A stretch of DNA of 64,000 nt from Drechslerella dactyloides. Taxonomy: Eukaryota > Ascomycota > Orbiliomycetes > Orbiliales > Orbiliaceae. This document shows positions 36,938-46,868 of this stretch, piece after piece (the stretch's first letter is position 1; each line of letters starts with the position of its first letter). The position numbers were made by a program, and so were the translations under genes. The stretch lies in assembly GCA_020064725.1 (NCBI GenBank), contig JAGTWJ010000002.1, positions 2,914,001 to 2,978,000 of the forward strand, given 5' to 3'. The notes below the pieces were generated by a model. That model did not search any database. It had not been told where the DNA came from and worked only from the letters and a program-made list of their open reading frames with translations.

Positions 36938-37658
36938 AGCTGTCGCAGAGCTGAGTCGCGAGGCGGACGCATATGGGATGGAACATATATCTACGTGGAT
37001 CTACGGCTACGATAAAAGAGCTTGCGTTAGAGGAGAATACGCTTGATGAATAAAGATTCGCACAGATGTGCGGTGTCTCGTAGATTAAAACTATAGGGCT
37101 GGGATTTCCGACGGAAGATTATGTGGAGCGGATGCAGATGATAGACAAATTAATGCGTAGATACATATATTCCGAGCATAAACAATGTGACAAGAGATAA
37201 GACAGTATTGAGCTTAGAAGGCTATCAAGAATACGCCCATGGTACAATGCATGCGCACCGACCAGGTTAATTATGCGGGTCTATGCGCACCCGCGGGTGA
37301 CAAAGCAAGTAAGAATTCAAGACTGCAGTGCATCAAGCTAGTTGAAAGAACCGCATAAGCATAAACGTCATGGACCGGAATACCTACATGAATCCTATTA
37401 CCCGAGTCCATCCCTCCAGGCAGACATGCACAAGCTAACAAGCACGAGCAAAAAAAGCTATATGAAAAAGTTGAGCAAAAATGCATTCTTTTGGTCAAAG
37501 CAAAACTATAGGAGATAAGGAAAAAGAATATCTCAACGAGTGGAAAGAAGAAGAAAAAACTGTATGCATTACGACAGTACTCCTTAAAGACTAAAAGCAC
37601 ATGCACATGGTAAGAGAACCAGGACCGCTAACTAATGTTCCCTGCATCGATGCACATT
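36938..37658. other. Intergenic region
   Basis: The 3' flank of the CRH-type gene. A-rich on the plus strand (37420-37570). No gene seen. Confidence 0.55.
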
Positions 37659-39238
37659 TTACAGCGTCGCCATTGCCGCCCCGACCAAAACCATAGCCAC
37701 AAGATTGCCCCACAGCAGGAACAGTCGCGGGGCATCGCTCGCGCTGTTTCCGGTAGTAGCTTTATCCGATTGACTCCATCCAGTGGTTGCGGGTTTATTC
37801 GAGTTGGTTCCAGAGCCTCCGCCCGAGCCATCGCTACCGCTTCCATCGCTTCCGCCGCCGCCGCCGCTGCCACGCCCATGGCCGCCGCTCAAGTCGCCGC
37901 TGTCGAAACCAGCCCCGTCGAGACCAGGCACGGTGCCGACGCTAGAGTCGGTTGGCGCAACAACGTTGACGACGGTCGTAGCCTTACCAGCCGCATCGGT
38001 CGAAACGCTTGTCACGGTGGAAGATGACATGCCCTCCGGTTTCTTATCCGGTTTGTCGCCGGTGGCGAGGAAAGACGCGAGGTCGGTTTTTTCATTGCTG
38101 AGCACAACGGAGGTATTCACGGCCCCGAGGTCCTTCCATTGATACGATGTCTTGCCGTTGCCGGATGCGCCTGAAGGAGGGTTGTAGCACTCGACGGAGA
38201 CTTCACGGACCTGTGCGTAGTAGTATCCGGAGTTCTGGATATCTGGGCCATCCCACTTGATCAGACCGCCGGCCCAGTCGATGGTTCCCTTGCCGTTGCT
38301 GGCGAGACCACCAGGCCAGAGAGAGAGCTGCACACGGGACGGAGTTTGCGGGAATTCAAAGACACCAGAGGTAGCATTGTAAGTCTCGGACTTTTTCTTG
38401 ACACGGCCGACCTGGCCGTCGACGGACCAGGTAATGCTGTCAGGGGTCCAGTCAATGGTATAGGTGTGCCAGTCGGAGTAGGTGTTCGAGTTGGTGATGT
38501 TTCCGGAGTGGGTGTCTATCGCGCACGCGTTGGGTTAGTCCGGGGTCTTTAAGGGTATCATCAAGCAAGCAGGGTGGCATTTGTTCGAAATTTAGGATGG
38601 AGGTGGAACGTACAGTCTGGAATACCGTTCCAGTAGTAGTTGGTCTGCGAAGTCTCCAGTTCGACGCCAACCCACTCGTAGTCGATTTCGTCTTTGACAT
38701 CGCTCATCATGATGAAAGCGCTGACGACACCTGCTCCGCGCGACGTGCGCATCGTTGCCGATATCTTACCGTACCAGACATAGCGTGTCGACGCGAGGAC
38801 CGTACCAACGGTTTCAGGAGCCATTGTCAGGTAGACAACGCCATTGCTGAACAGCGGCTGGCCGTCAGCGACCCAGTCGGCGGTGGACGGGTCGCCGAGG
38901 TACTTTGTATTGGACAGAATCGGCGACGACTTGGAGTCTGTGAACTTATATGTCTTGGACTGGCACTGAGGGGCAGGCATGCAAGATTTGAGCCCGGCAG
39001 AATGCTTCGGGTCGCATCCACCCAGGCAGTAGGCGCCTACACCACATTGGCCGTACTCTAGAAGGCATTGTCAGCGGCCGATACGAAGATGGTTGTAGAC
39101 GGGGAGATGCGTACGAGAGCAGCAAGGCTTGTTGGCGGGGCAGTTTCCGATGCCCACACCGCACTCCTTCACAATGGTGTCGGCGGCGACGGCCGCGGCG
39201 AGCAGCGCCGTCGCTCCAAGAGTAGACAGTCGGACCAT
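37659..39238 (-). CDS. GPI-anchored chitin-glucan transglycosylase, GH16 CRH type with CBM18, 474 aa
   Basis: Three exons (39238-39115, 39057-38614, 38515-37659) sum to 475 codons. A signal peptide (about residues 1-19) precedes a cysteine-rich chitin-binding module (CGVGIGNCPANKPCCSQYGQ ... CGVGAYCLGGC), CBM18-like. The GH16 domain follows. Its catalytic motif DEIDYEWVG supplies nucleophile Glu165, Asp167 and acid/base Glu169. A Gly/Ser-rich stalk and a C-terminal hydrophobic tail (LFLLWGNLVAMVLVGAAMATL) indicate a GPI anchor. Family role: cross-linking chitin to beta-glucan in the cell wall (Crh1/Crh2/Utr2 group). A TATA-like element lies about 80 bp upstream of the ATG (39311-39325). Confidence 0.95.
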
Positions 39239-41040
39239 GATCGCGGATGGAGTATTGTCTGTGTCGATGTCTGGCTATGTCCCTCTCTCGCTTCCCGCGG
39301 GCGATGCCGTGCTATTTGTATAATACCGCAGACGGGCAGGCGCGGGCGTCGATAGGCGGCGGATCCGGGATTTGCGTTGTCGCGACGTTGTTTCTTTGTC
39401 CGCTGCCCCTTTTCGGATTGCGCAGCGACGGTCTAACTCCAACGAGCGTCTCTCGAAGCAAGATCTGGCGAATGCTAACGAAGGTTTAACAAGAATGGAA
39501 AAACGAGGGAAGAAGAACGAGATGTCAACCGCAAGAAACGAATGGCAAGCAGTTGGATCTCCCAGTACCGTCGGCGTCGACAAAGAAGAAGAGCAGTGGG
39601 AGAGGCGTGAGCGAGAGTGTGGAGAGGAAAAACTCGGAGAGAGGGGAAGGAGAGGAATTGAAATTCGGCCCAGTGCAATCTGCCTGGCTAAAACACAAGC
39701 ACACGCTTCGAGAAGCCGGCTTCCGGTTCGAGCGACCCCCGGCCGAAGTCCGCAGGAAATTGACAACTGCTGACAGGGCCAGAGACGCAGCCTCCAGCAT
39801 CGCGACTAGGCCGCTTGAGGGTACGGATGCTATTTAAGGGGCGGTGTGGGTGGTATCGCGGCCGGGGTCTCGAAGCTTGTCTGCCGCGGTTGCATGCGTT
39901 CTCGCCGTTCGTCGTGATTTATAATGTGATATCACGGTGAGTGCGTCTATCGACTGCGAAGTCTCCCCGTGACCGTATGACGATTGGAATACGAGCTGAC
40001 CAGCGATACACCGCAGAGAAAGCCTCACCGGAAACGTCCAGCCAAGCTAGACGACCGGTACATACCCGTCGAGAGCGACGCTATCGCTCAGGCCACCATC
40101 TCACAACGACACATTCTGCCAGCCAAATTCAGCGAAGTGAGGTCAATCGGGACGTTCAAACCGTTCCGGGATGGTGCGTAACCCGGACCCAAGAACAAAA
40201 AGTCTGGCCAGCCAATGACGCACTCTACCGAATACGGCGCCCACATTTCGGGCTCGGTCCACCGATGTTGTCGCACAACATGCACTCGAATACCTGCGCT
40301 CTTTCGCAGGTCCGACCAGCAACCGTGGATTCGGACGTTAATATTCTGTTGTGGAATCAGGAATCCAGGGGAGAATTGCTCCGGATATTAACCAGAACCG
40401 CAATTCATTGCACTACCAAAGGGATGCCGTGTCCCCTGACAAGACCTGGGCACCGTCGTGCTCCTGCTACTCGGATCCGACTGCGCTGGCCGTGCGCTGT
40501 GCCAATCCATACTCTTCTGTGTGCTCGCGCAGATGCGTGGCTGCAGCCCTCGTCTCGCCAGTGTGGCCTCGGACGCAGGTACAGCACATTCATTCACACA
40601 CTTGCCCTTACGCGTCCACCCACAGTTTCCCATACTCTGGCTGCTGCACCTCTTTCGCAACGGGGAACGATCTGGCGGACATGCATACATGGTCTCCCGT
40701 CTCATGCTATGTGCACGTATTCTCCTCCACCGCGCGCCGGCGGGCGGCGGATTAACTCAAGGGCCAAGTTGCTCGGTTGCCCCGTGATCGCGCAGTTGGG
40801 CAACGCACAAAATGCAACAGTGCGCACATTTTGTGTAATCACCGCAGTGCGCGGCGTCGATTGTCGCGTGGCGAGTCCACGAGCGACAGCCCTCATGCAT
40901 TCGAGCAGATTCCAGATTGTTCGCATAATTAAAATGCCAATGCCGACGCCATCATTCGTACCGCTAAGCAATCGTGACGCGGGCCTCGCAATTCCCAGGA
41001 ACCTCAAAGGTCTCGGTCCCTATGTCGCCGTAGTTGCACC
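39239..41040. other. Intergenic region with one long unsupported frame
   Basis: Promoter side of the CRH-type gene (left) and of the F-box gene (right). A 368-codon plus-strand frame (39941-41047) runs through it. Its composition (Arg, Thr, Ser, Pro, His) is not protein-like and it lacks motifs, so I do not call a gene. Confidence 0.45.
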
Positions 41041-43332
41041 ATGCTGAACGACACCGACTTGGTATGCACACCATTCCACGTGATATATCACCCGGTACGC
41101 GGATCAATTACTCATAGCCAATATTGCTTGGTACAGTACCCGCTCGCTGGAGGCGGTCCCCCAGTCACAAACGGGACACACCAACCAGTCACAAATGTAG
41201 TGCACCAGTCAGTCGCAAACGCGGTGCACCAGCAAGTCACGATCAACGGGACATGTCCACCACTCGCAGGGCTTACGTCAAAGCTGCCCCAGGACATACT
41301 GAAGAGGATAACAGATTCGGTATGACTGCAACTCCACCAAGCTGTACACAATGAGCAAAGTCAAATGACCTCGAGCCAGATGGTTGCTAACCTGTCAATC
41401 TGCATCTATGCGCCCACAATAGCTCTCTTCCGCCGACATCGCCGGACTCTGCCGCACATGCAAGGCCGACGAAGCCGCCTTCTTCCAAATCCTCTACGAC
41501 CGCGTCATCATATATCTACGCGACTACATGATGACAGGTGATATCAATGACCAACTTAACACGGTCAGGACCTCCAGCCGTGCGCTTATTCAACAGATCC
41601 GCGATGTCACCATCTTCGGCCCCGGGGGTGGGTCTAAGCGCTGGATAACGGCGTTTCCCAGAATGGCATTAGATACTGGGGCGGATTCAGCGGCGTGGAT
41701 GTGGCGAGAAGCCTTGTCTGTCGTTGACAGGTGGTTACTGCGTTTGATACCGGCAGACAATCTGGAGATTTTACGGTATTTTAACACTATTCTAACCTGA
41801 ATCCGCTCACTCGTGCATCCTCTCATTGGGGTGGATACACCGCTGACCCCCAAGATCGATATCGGTAATATATGATGTCGAAACGTCTTATTGATTTACG
41901 ACTCCACAACAGATTTGGTGACGACTGTCCCACGTTCATCCCATATGTCGTCCTGAAAACTACCAGCCAATTCAAATTCCTCACCTTCCTTGACATGCCT
42001 TTTTACAACATGGAATACGATTATTTCGACGCGATCCCCACCACATTCTTTCCGGACCTCCGAACCTTCATCGCCAGAGGCGTAGGCACCTGCCCAGCCA
42101 TTGTCACTGTTCACTACATCATACTCGCTACGAAGCGGCTCGAACGATTCGCCATATATTGGCACGAGCCGAATATACTGAACGGGATGAATCTCAGCTC
42201 TCCAATGATCCGGCGGCGCTTCCGTAATATCGATAGCGTGGCAGACCTTTCCGATAAAGCGATCTATGGTCCATTATTAGAACATGAGCGTTTAAGATCG
42301 GTCAACATTGGCGGCGGCCAGGGGTCGAACGAGCTCGCTGGCCTGATGCGCAAAAAGACCATCAAAGAGCTCAATGTAGCTTGGTTGGTGCGCTGTTCGA
42401 GGATCTTCCCCAAACTGCATTTGAGCAACCCGATGCCCCGCCTGACAAAGCTAACGATCAGATTGTGCTGCAACGAGGACTGCGCAAAGTCAGCATTGAA
42501 CTTTGCGAACAGCGTACCAGCCGGGCTGGTGACTTTCGTATTCCATGTGCGGCCAGATAATGGGGCATTCCAGGATGTGGACGATTTCAAATTTAGAAAC
42601 ACGTCCGCTCTTGGCCATTTTCAATGGTGGAATTTCTATGCAAACGCATTTGTGGAACGGCATCAGAGAACATTGAAAGAGCTCAGCGTTCTTGTCAAGC
42701 CTGAGCTACGGTCGGATGGTTATGCGTCCACCATCCCGTGGGAGCAGGCCATCAATTACCACAGGGTAAAGCTGGACCTTATGCGCACCACGTGGGACAT
42801 AAGTTTCAGCGAAGCCGAACGCACCGACGTAAGTACTCTCCACTCAAGAGCCTCCTATAATGCTATTGACCCATCACAATACAAACTGCACACCTACGCG
42901 TGTTTATGCACACGCATTTGTAGGTAGCTTACCAGTACGCATAGATGCTGATACCAAGCTGACGGATTTGATACCGCACAGGACGATCCCTTGGGAGGTG
43001 CGATCCTAATAAATGTCGACACCCGTTACTATCGTATACTTAAACTATTGAACATCCAAACGCTCCTTGTTTGCCCATCAAACGAACGCAGAATAGCTGG
43101 CTGTGCGCTATACGAAAACCATATTGCTCTGCTCATCGCTCAGCAGTTTGGGAACACGGCGTCAGTTCGTCCGGTGCTGCGGGAAATCGGCATCACGACC
43201 GGCAATCGGTGGTGTGGAGTGCATACCATCGTCTGGAATAACGAGGCAGGTGAGGTGGCAGATGCGGGGGCAGAGGGCCCCTTCACACCGCAGTTGGTGA
43301 AGCAGCACTTGAAGCTTGTGCCTATGGTGTGA
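41041..43332 (+). CDS. F-box-like protein, 632 aa model
   Basis: Four exons (41041-41319, 41423-41775, 41913-42828, 42982-43332) sum to 633 codons. An F-box-type motif spans the first junction: LPQDILKRITDS then LSSADIAGLCRTCKADEAAFFQILYDRV (about residues 80-125). The rest resembles the leucine-rich, poorly conserved body of fungal F-box proteins (FPDLRTFIARG, LKELSVLVKPEL), which would recruit substrates to an SCF ubiquitin ligase. The N-terminus has an imperfect repeat of VTN(G/V)xHQxV units (about residues 42-68). The second intron (GTATTT to ACAG) is inferred, since without it the frame stops at 41798-41800. If that junction is wrong the locus could be a decayed gene. Confidence 0.7.
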
Positions 43333-43785
43333 GTCTGGCATGGCGGCAGTCGCAGCTGATATGCTCGCAAGAAAAGAAGGATTTATAACCGGTTGGTACT
43401 GGTACCCAAATGTGCCGAGTCTAGTAAGGAAACAGTTAGGGTGGATATCATATCTTTGTCCACTTGTTCGGGCGGAAGGAAGCAGCGGGCTGCCTGGCAG
43501 AATATGCAACAAGGTCTGCGTTGGCCCGAGGTTACTATAATTGTCCGCAACTGGCCAACAGCCCCTCTCCACCGTGCGCAACTAACCTCCTCCGCCTCCT
43601 CTGGCCCATCGAAGAGACCTATTCCATTGCCTGCTCTATCGTTATCGCCAGTGTAGTTGCGTAATCTGGGTGGACAATTGGGAATTCAGCCGCTAGCTAT
43701 TCAATATACATCGTCCCCGGTACAATTATACGCGACCAGCGACGTAGCTATACTAGATAGGGCACTATCGCTAACACAGTGCGCA
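43333..43785. other. Spacer between the two F-box genes
   Basis: 453 bp with no gene seen; presumably the promoter of the second F-box gene. Confidence 0.6.
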
Positions 43786-45162
43786 ATGTCTCTCCCTCCC
43801 ACGCTCCTCGACCTCCTCTCCAACTCGCTCGTCTTCAACCTCATCATCCCGGGTATCCCCGCCCAGTCCATCCTCGCGCTTGCTGCTACCTCTCGCGCCT
43901 ACCGCGTGCTGCTCAAGTCTTCGCCGGACACCTTTCGCTTCCTCGATCTCTCGGTCGAAGTCTACGATGATGGGAGCTACCACCGCTACGCCTACCGCAT
44001 GCCGCCGCTCGACCGCGGCGGATTCGTCTGGCGCTCGCAGCCGATGGATGAAAATCTGACGGAAGAAGAGTTCTCCAGCGGTCCGCTTCGCGGAATCTTC
44101 TACAACCTGGAGAAGCAGGACATCTTACGCAACGTCAGCACGCTGGTCCTCGACGGCCGCGATGTCACCGTTAGCGCCATTAGCGACATACTGCTCGACA
44201 CTACCGGACGCTTCAACGTCCGCGTGCTCAGCGTGCGAATGATCCACCGTTTGCTGAACGAAGACAGCCACCGGCTCGCCGCCGCTATCCTGCGTGCCGT
44301 CCAACCGGACAGACAGCCGGGATTTCCCCGCGTGAAAGCGCTGTATCTCTTCGGCGTCGACGACTTGACAGACGTACCCGGCGACACCACGGGTCGCAAA
44401 TGGCTTGCCGATGCGGCCATGTGCCTTTCCGAATCTGGCGACGAGCCCGTGGCTGTATCCGGCTACGAGGCGTGGTATCTACCCGCGCGAAACGTTCTAT
44501 TCCGCCCCATCAGAGGCGAGCCGGATGTCTGGCCGCACGTCCTGAGCGCTGCGAGTGGCATCATCCACTTTGACGGTGTCGCCTGCCGTGGACCCCGCCA
44601 CGGCCCCACCTGGCCGGACGTCGAGACGCGACTCCCACCCCGTCTAGCGACGAACGCGCTCGCAGTACCCTGCATGGGCTGCGGAACCTCGCCGGAGGGT
44701 CCGGCAACCTACGGCTCCTCACCGACAGAGCTGCTGCCACTGCTACCGCCACCGCGACTCACACCTGCGTCCGTCGAGGTTGCGAAGCGGCCGACGAAGC
44801 GTGGCGGCGTGTACCCACCACTGTACGCGCGCTGCGAAACCTGCATACTCAACCGCCGGTGCGCGAAGTGCAGACGGTGGGTATGCGAGTCGTGCGCGCC
44901 GGACCGGCATTCGGTGCGGGATAAGTGGCTGGACTCGTACAGTAGCATGAGCATGGGGATGTCCGGGCCCGTGGTGCGCGGCGGGTACGTGTATGATAAT
45001 TGGCGGCACGACGGGCGCAGCGGGCAGAGTGCGTTTAGTAATCTGTGCTTGGAGCGGTGCATGCCTGTGGAGTTTGCGGAAGGCGTGGCGGTGTATCGAA
45101 ATCGCCAGCCGGATGTGTCACAGTATGCTGAGGCAACGGCCTCCAGTGAGCAGGCGTCGTGA
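43786..45162 (+). CDS. F-box protein with C-terminal cysteine-rich region, 458 aa
   Basis: Single exon. The start at 43786 is chosen because the F-box-like helix begins directly (LPPTLLDLLSNSLVFNLIIP ... ILALAATSRAYRVLL). An in-frame upstream ATG at 43657 would add 43 residues of arbitrary sequence. The middle is a typical divergent F-box protein body (VSTLVLDGRDVTVSAI). The C-terminal third holds clustered cysteines: CMGCG, then CETC, CAKCRRWVCESC, and a later single Cys. This is consistent with zinc binding, as in a known group of ascomycete F-box proteins. Likely an SCF substrate adaptor; the target is unknown. It lies in tandem with the preceding F-box gene, though the two are not closely similar by eye. 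Confidence 0.85.
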   Translation: MSLPPTLLDLLSNSLVFNLIIPGIPAQSILALAATSRAYRVLLKSSPDTFRFLDLSVEVYDDGSYHRYAYRMPPLDRGGFVWRSQPMDENLTEEEFSSGPLRGIFYNLEKQDILRNVSTLVLDGRDVTVSAISDILLDTTGRFNVRVLSVRMIHRLLNEDSHRLAAAILRAVQPDRQPGFPRVKALYLFGVDDLTDVPGDTTGRKWLADAAMCLSESGDEPVAVSGYEAWYLPARNVLFRPIRGEPDVWPHVLSAASGIIHFDGVACRGPRHGPTWPDVETRLPPRLATNALAVPCMGCGTSPEGPATYGSSPTELLPLLPPPRLTPASVEVAKRPTKRGGVYPPLYARCETCILNRRCAKCRRWVCESCAPDRHSVRDKWLDSYSSMSMGMSGPVVRGGYVYDNWRHDGRSGQSAFSNLCLERCMPVEFAEGVAVYRNRQPDVSQYAEATASSEQAS

Positions 45163-45503
45163 TGGCATGACTAAGGTATGAGGTAGTAATAAAATTTATA
45201 GACATCATAAGCTTATAACGTCGACGGGTAATACAATTTCATGTTACTTTAGAGCTCATGCATGAAAGCGGTTCGGGCTCGAAAACTCAATTGATTCCCA
45301 AGTTGTGCGTGGATATTGATATATCGATCCATGCCACTTTGAGTACGCCGAAAGATATAGTGGCACCGTAACGTTAGAGAAATGGTCAAAGTGCAATGAC
45401 TCTCCCGCGAACATCTGCGACGTGGACTCGAGTTCTCCGACAGCATTTGTTCTGTAACCCTCGATTTTACCAGGCTTCAGGATATATACATCCGCGTCGC
45501 ACA
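45163..45503. other. Spacer, probable promoter of the 2H phosphoesterase gene
   Basis: 341 bp, AT-rich on the left. No gene seen. An in-frame ATG at 45396 lies within it. Confidence 0.6.
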
Positions 45504-46442
45504 ATGTCGGACGCATCGGACCCGGAGACCGGCACGGTCGACGTCGACTTTGACGCCAGCGCTCCACAGCCAACGGCATCCAGCAGCGCTCACGCCGGAC
45601 GCGCACCCCGCGAGCGACTGACCCACTTTCTCGCGATCCCACTGCACGGCCAATTCCTCGAGCCCCTCCCCGCACCACACTCGGCATTCAAGGCTGCGAT
45701 CAAGCAGTTCACTATCGACGAGGCCCCCTCCGAACACGACCATGACTACGACAGCGAGCCGAGCACACGCATCCCAGATGGCGCGATACGGGAGTTCAAC
45801 ACCCTGCATCTAACGCTCGGCGTCATGTTGCTGCGGGATGGCGACGCGGTAACCAAGGCTGTATCCGCACTGGAATCGCTGGACCTCAAGCAGTTTCTGC
45901 CATCGACGTCTACCACCACTGGAGACGCAGTCACGGACGCAGACGCCAAGGCTCCACTGTTCATCGACCTGAGGGGCCTCTCACCAATGGCTACCGGGGC
46001 GATCAAGAAATGCTCCGTCTTGATGATGCCGCCCACCGACGCCACGAACCGTCTATACCCGTTCGCCAACGCTTTAAAAGCCCACTTCACAACCCTCGGC
46101 CTCCTACAGGAAGAGCACCGGCCGCTGAAGCTGCATGCAACACTCGTCAACACCATCTACTGCAAGCCCGACAAGACAGCACGGGACAGTCGGCGAAAGG
46201 AGAAGGATAAAAATGCAAGAGGGGGGAAGAAAGGGAAGGGCCGCCGGATAGATTTCCGGTTCGATGCGAGTGAGGTGCTGCAGCGGTATGATGGCCATGT
46301 GTTCGGTCAGGGGATCGAGGTGGATAGAGTGCAGATTTGTAAGATGGGTGCGAAGAAGGGTGTCGAGGTGGTTGGAGAAGACGGCGAGGTAGACGTCGTT
46401 GGCGGGGGGTACGAAGTTGTCGCGAGCAAGACGATATGGTGA
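45504..46442 (+). CDS. 2H phosphoesterase, AKAP7/ASCC1-like, 312 aa
   Basis: Single exon. The two signature motifs of the 2H (LigT-like) fold are present: HLTLGVM (His102) and HATLVNT (His211). The family opening RLTHFLAIPL and the segment RGLSPMATG ... VLMMPPTD are also visible. The family cleaves or binds cyclic phosphates and 2'-5' linkages on RNA or nucleotides; ASCC1-type members act with the activating signal cointegrator complex. A lysine/arginine-rich loop (RRKEKDKNARGGKKGKGRR) precedes the final strands and may bind nucleic acid. An upstream in-frame ATG at 45396 would add 36 residues with a mitochondrial-presequence look, so dual localisation is possible. Confidence 0.88.
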   Translation: MSDASDPETGTVDVDFDASAPQPTASSSAHAGRAPRERLTHFLAIPLHGQFLEPLPAPHSAFKAAIKQFTIDEAPSEHDHDYDSEPSTRIPDGAIREFNTLHLTLGVMLLRDGDAVTKAVSALESLDLKQFLPSTSTTTGDAVTDADAKAPLFIDLRGLSPMATGAIKKCSVLMMPPTDATNRLYPFANALKAHFTTLGLLQEEHRPLKLHATLVNTIYCKPDKTARDSRRKEKDKNARGGKKGKGRRIDFRFDASEVLQRYDGHVFGQGIEVDRVQICKMGAKKGVEVVGEDGEVDVVGGGYEVVASKTIW

Positions 46443-46868
46443 CGGTGGCCATAGTACTATTAGCAGGATTTAATATATATCTCCCACCGTCAGGTTAGAC
46501 GCACAAATTCCCAGTCACTCCGGAAGCTGATACGTGTGATCCGTTTATATCGCGGGAAGCTACTTATTAATCACTAGAGGACAAGAGCTTGTATCAGAAA
46601 ATTTAAGCAACTTGGTACCTAGGTAGTATATAGGCAAGTAAATCATTCAAAGAACGTCAATATCTCGAGTCGAGGCCAGCCGAAGCGTTATATTGCAAAG
46701 AAATAATATGATATCGCCATAAGATAGAGATAGATAGAGAGATACATCGCCACCCTGATGCTAAGAATCAATTCCTCGAAATGCTCGATATCCGAATCGC
46801 CCGCCAGATGCTAATGATAAATGACCGCTGACGCCATGTACACACACATATTACTCATCCGCCAGATG
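46443..46868. other. Convergent 3' flanks
   Basis: Gene-free spacer between the 2H phosphoesterase and GH76 genes, which converge here. It contains a GATA-rich stretch (about 46720-46745). Confidence 0.6.

Noticed and set aside
41776..41912. Premature stop suggesting an F-box pseudogene
   Set aside because: A GTATTT...ACAG intron with a TTCTAACC branch site restores the frame, so decay is not required, although it remains possible.
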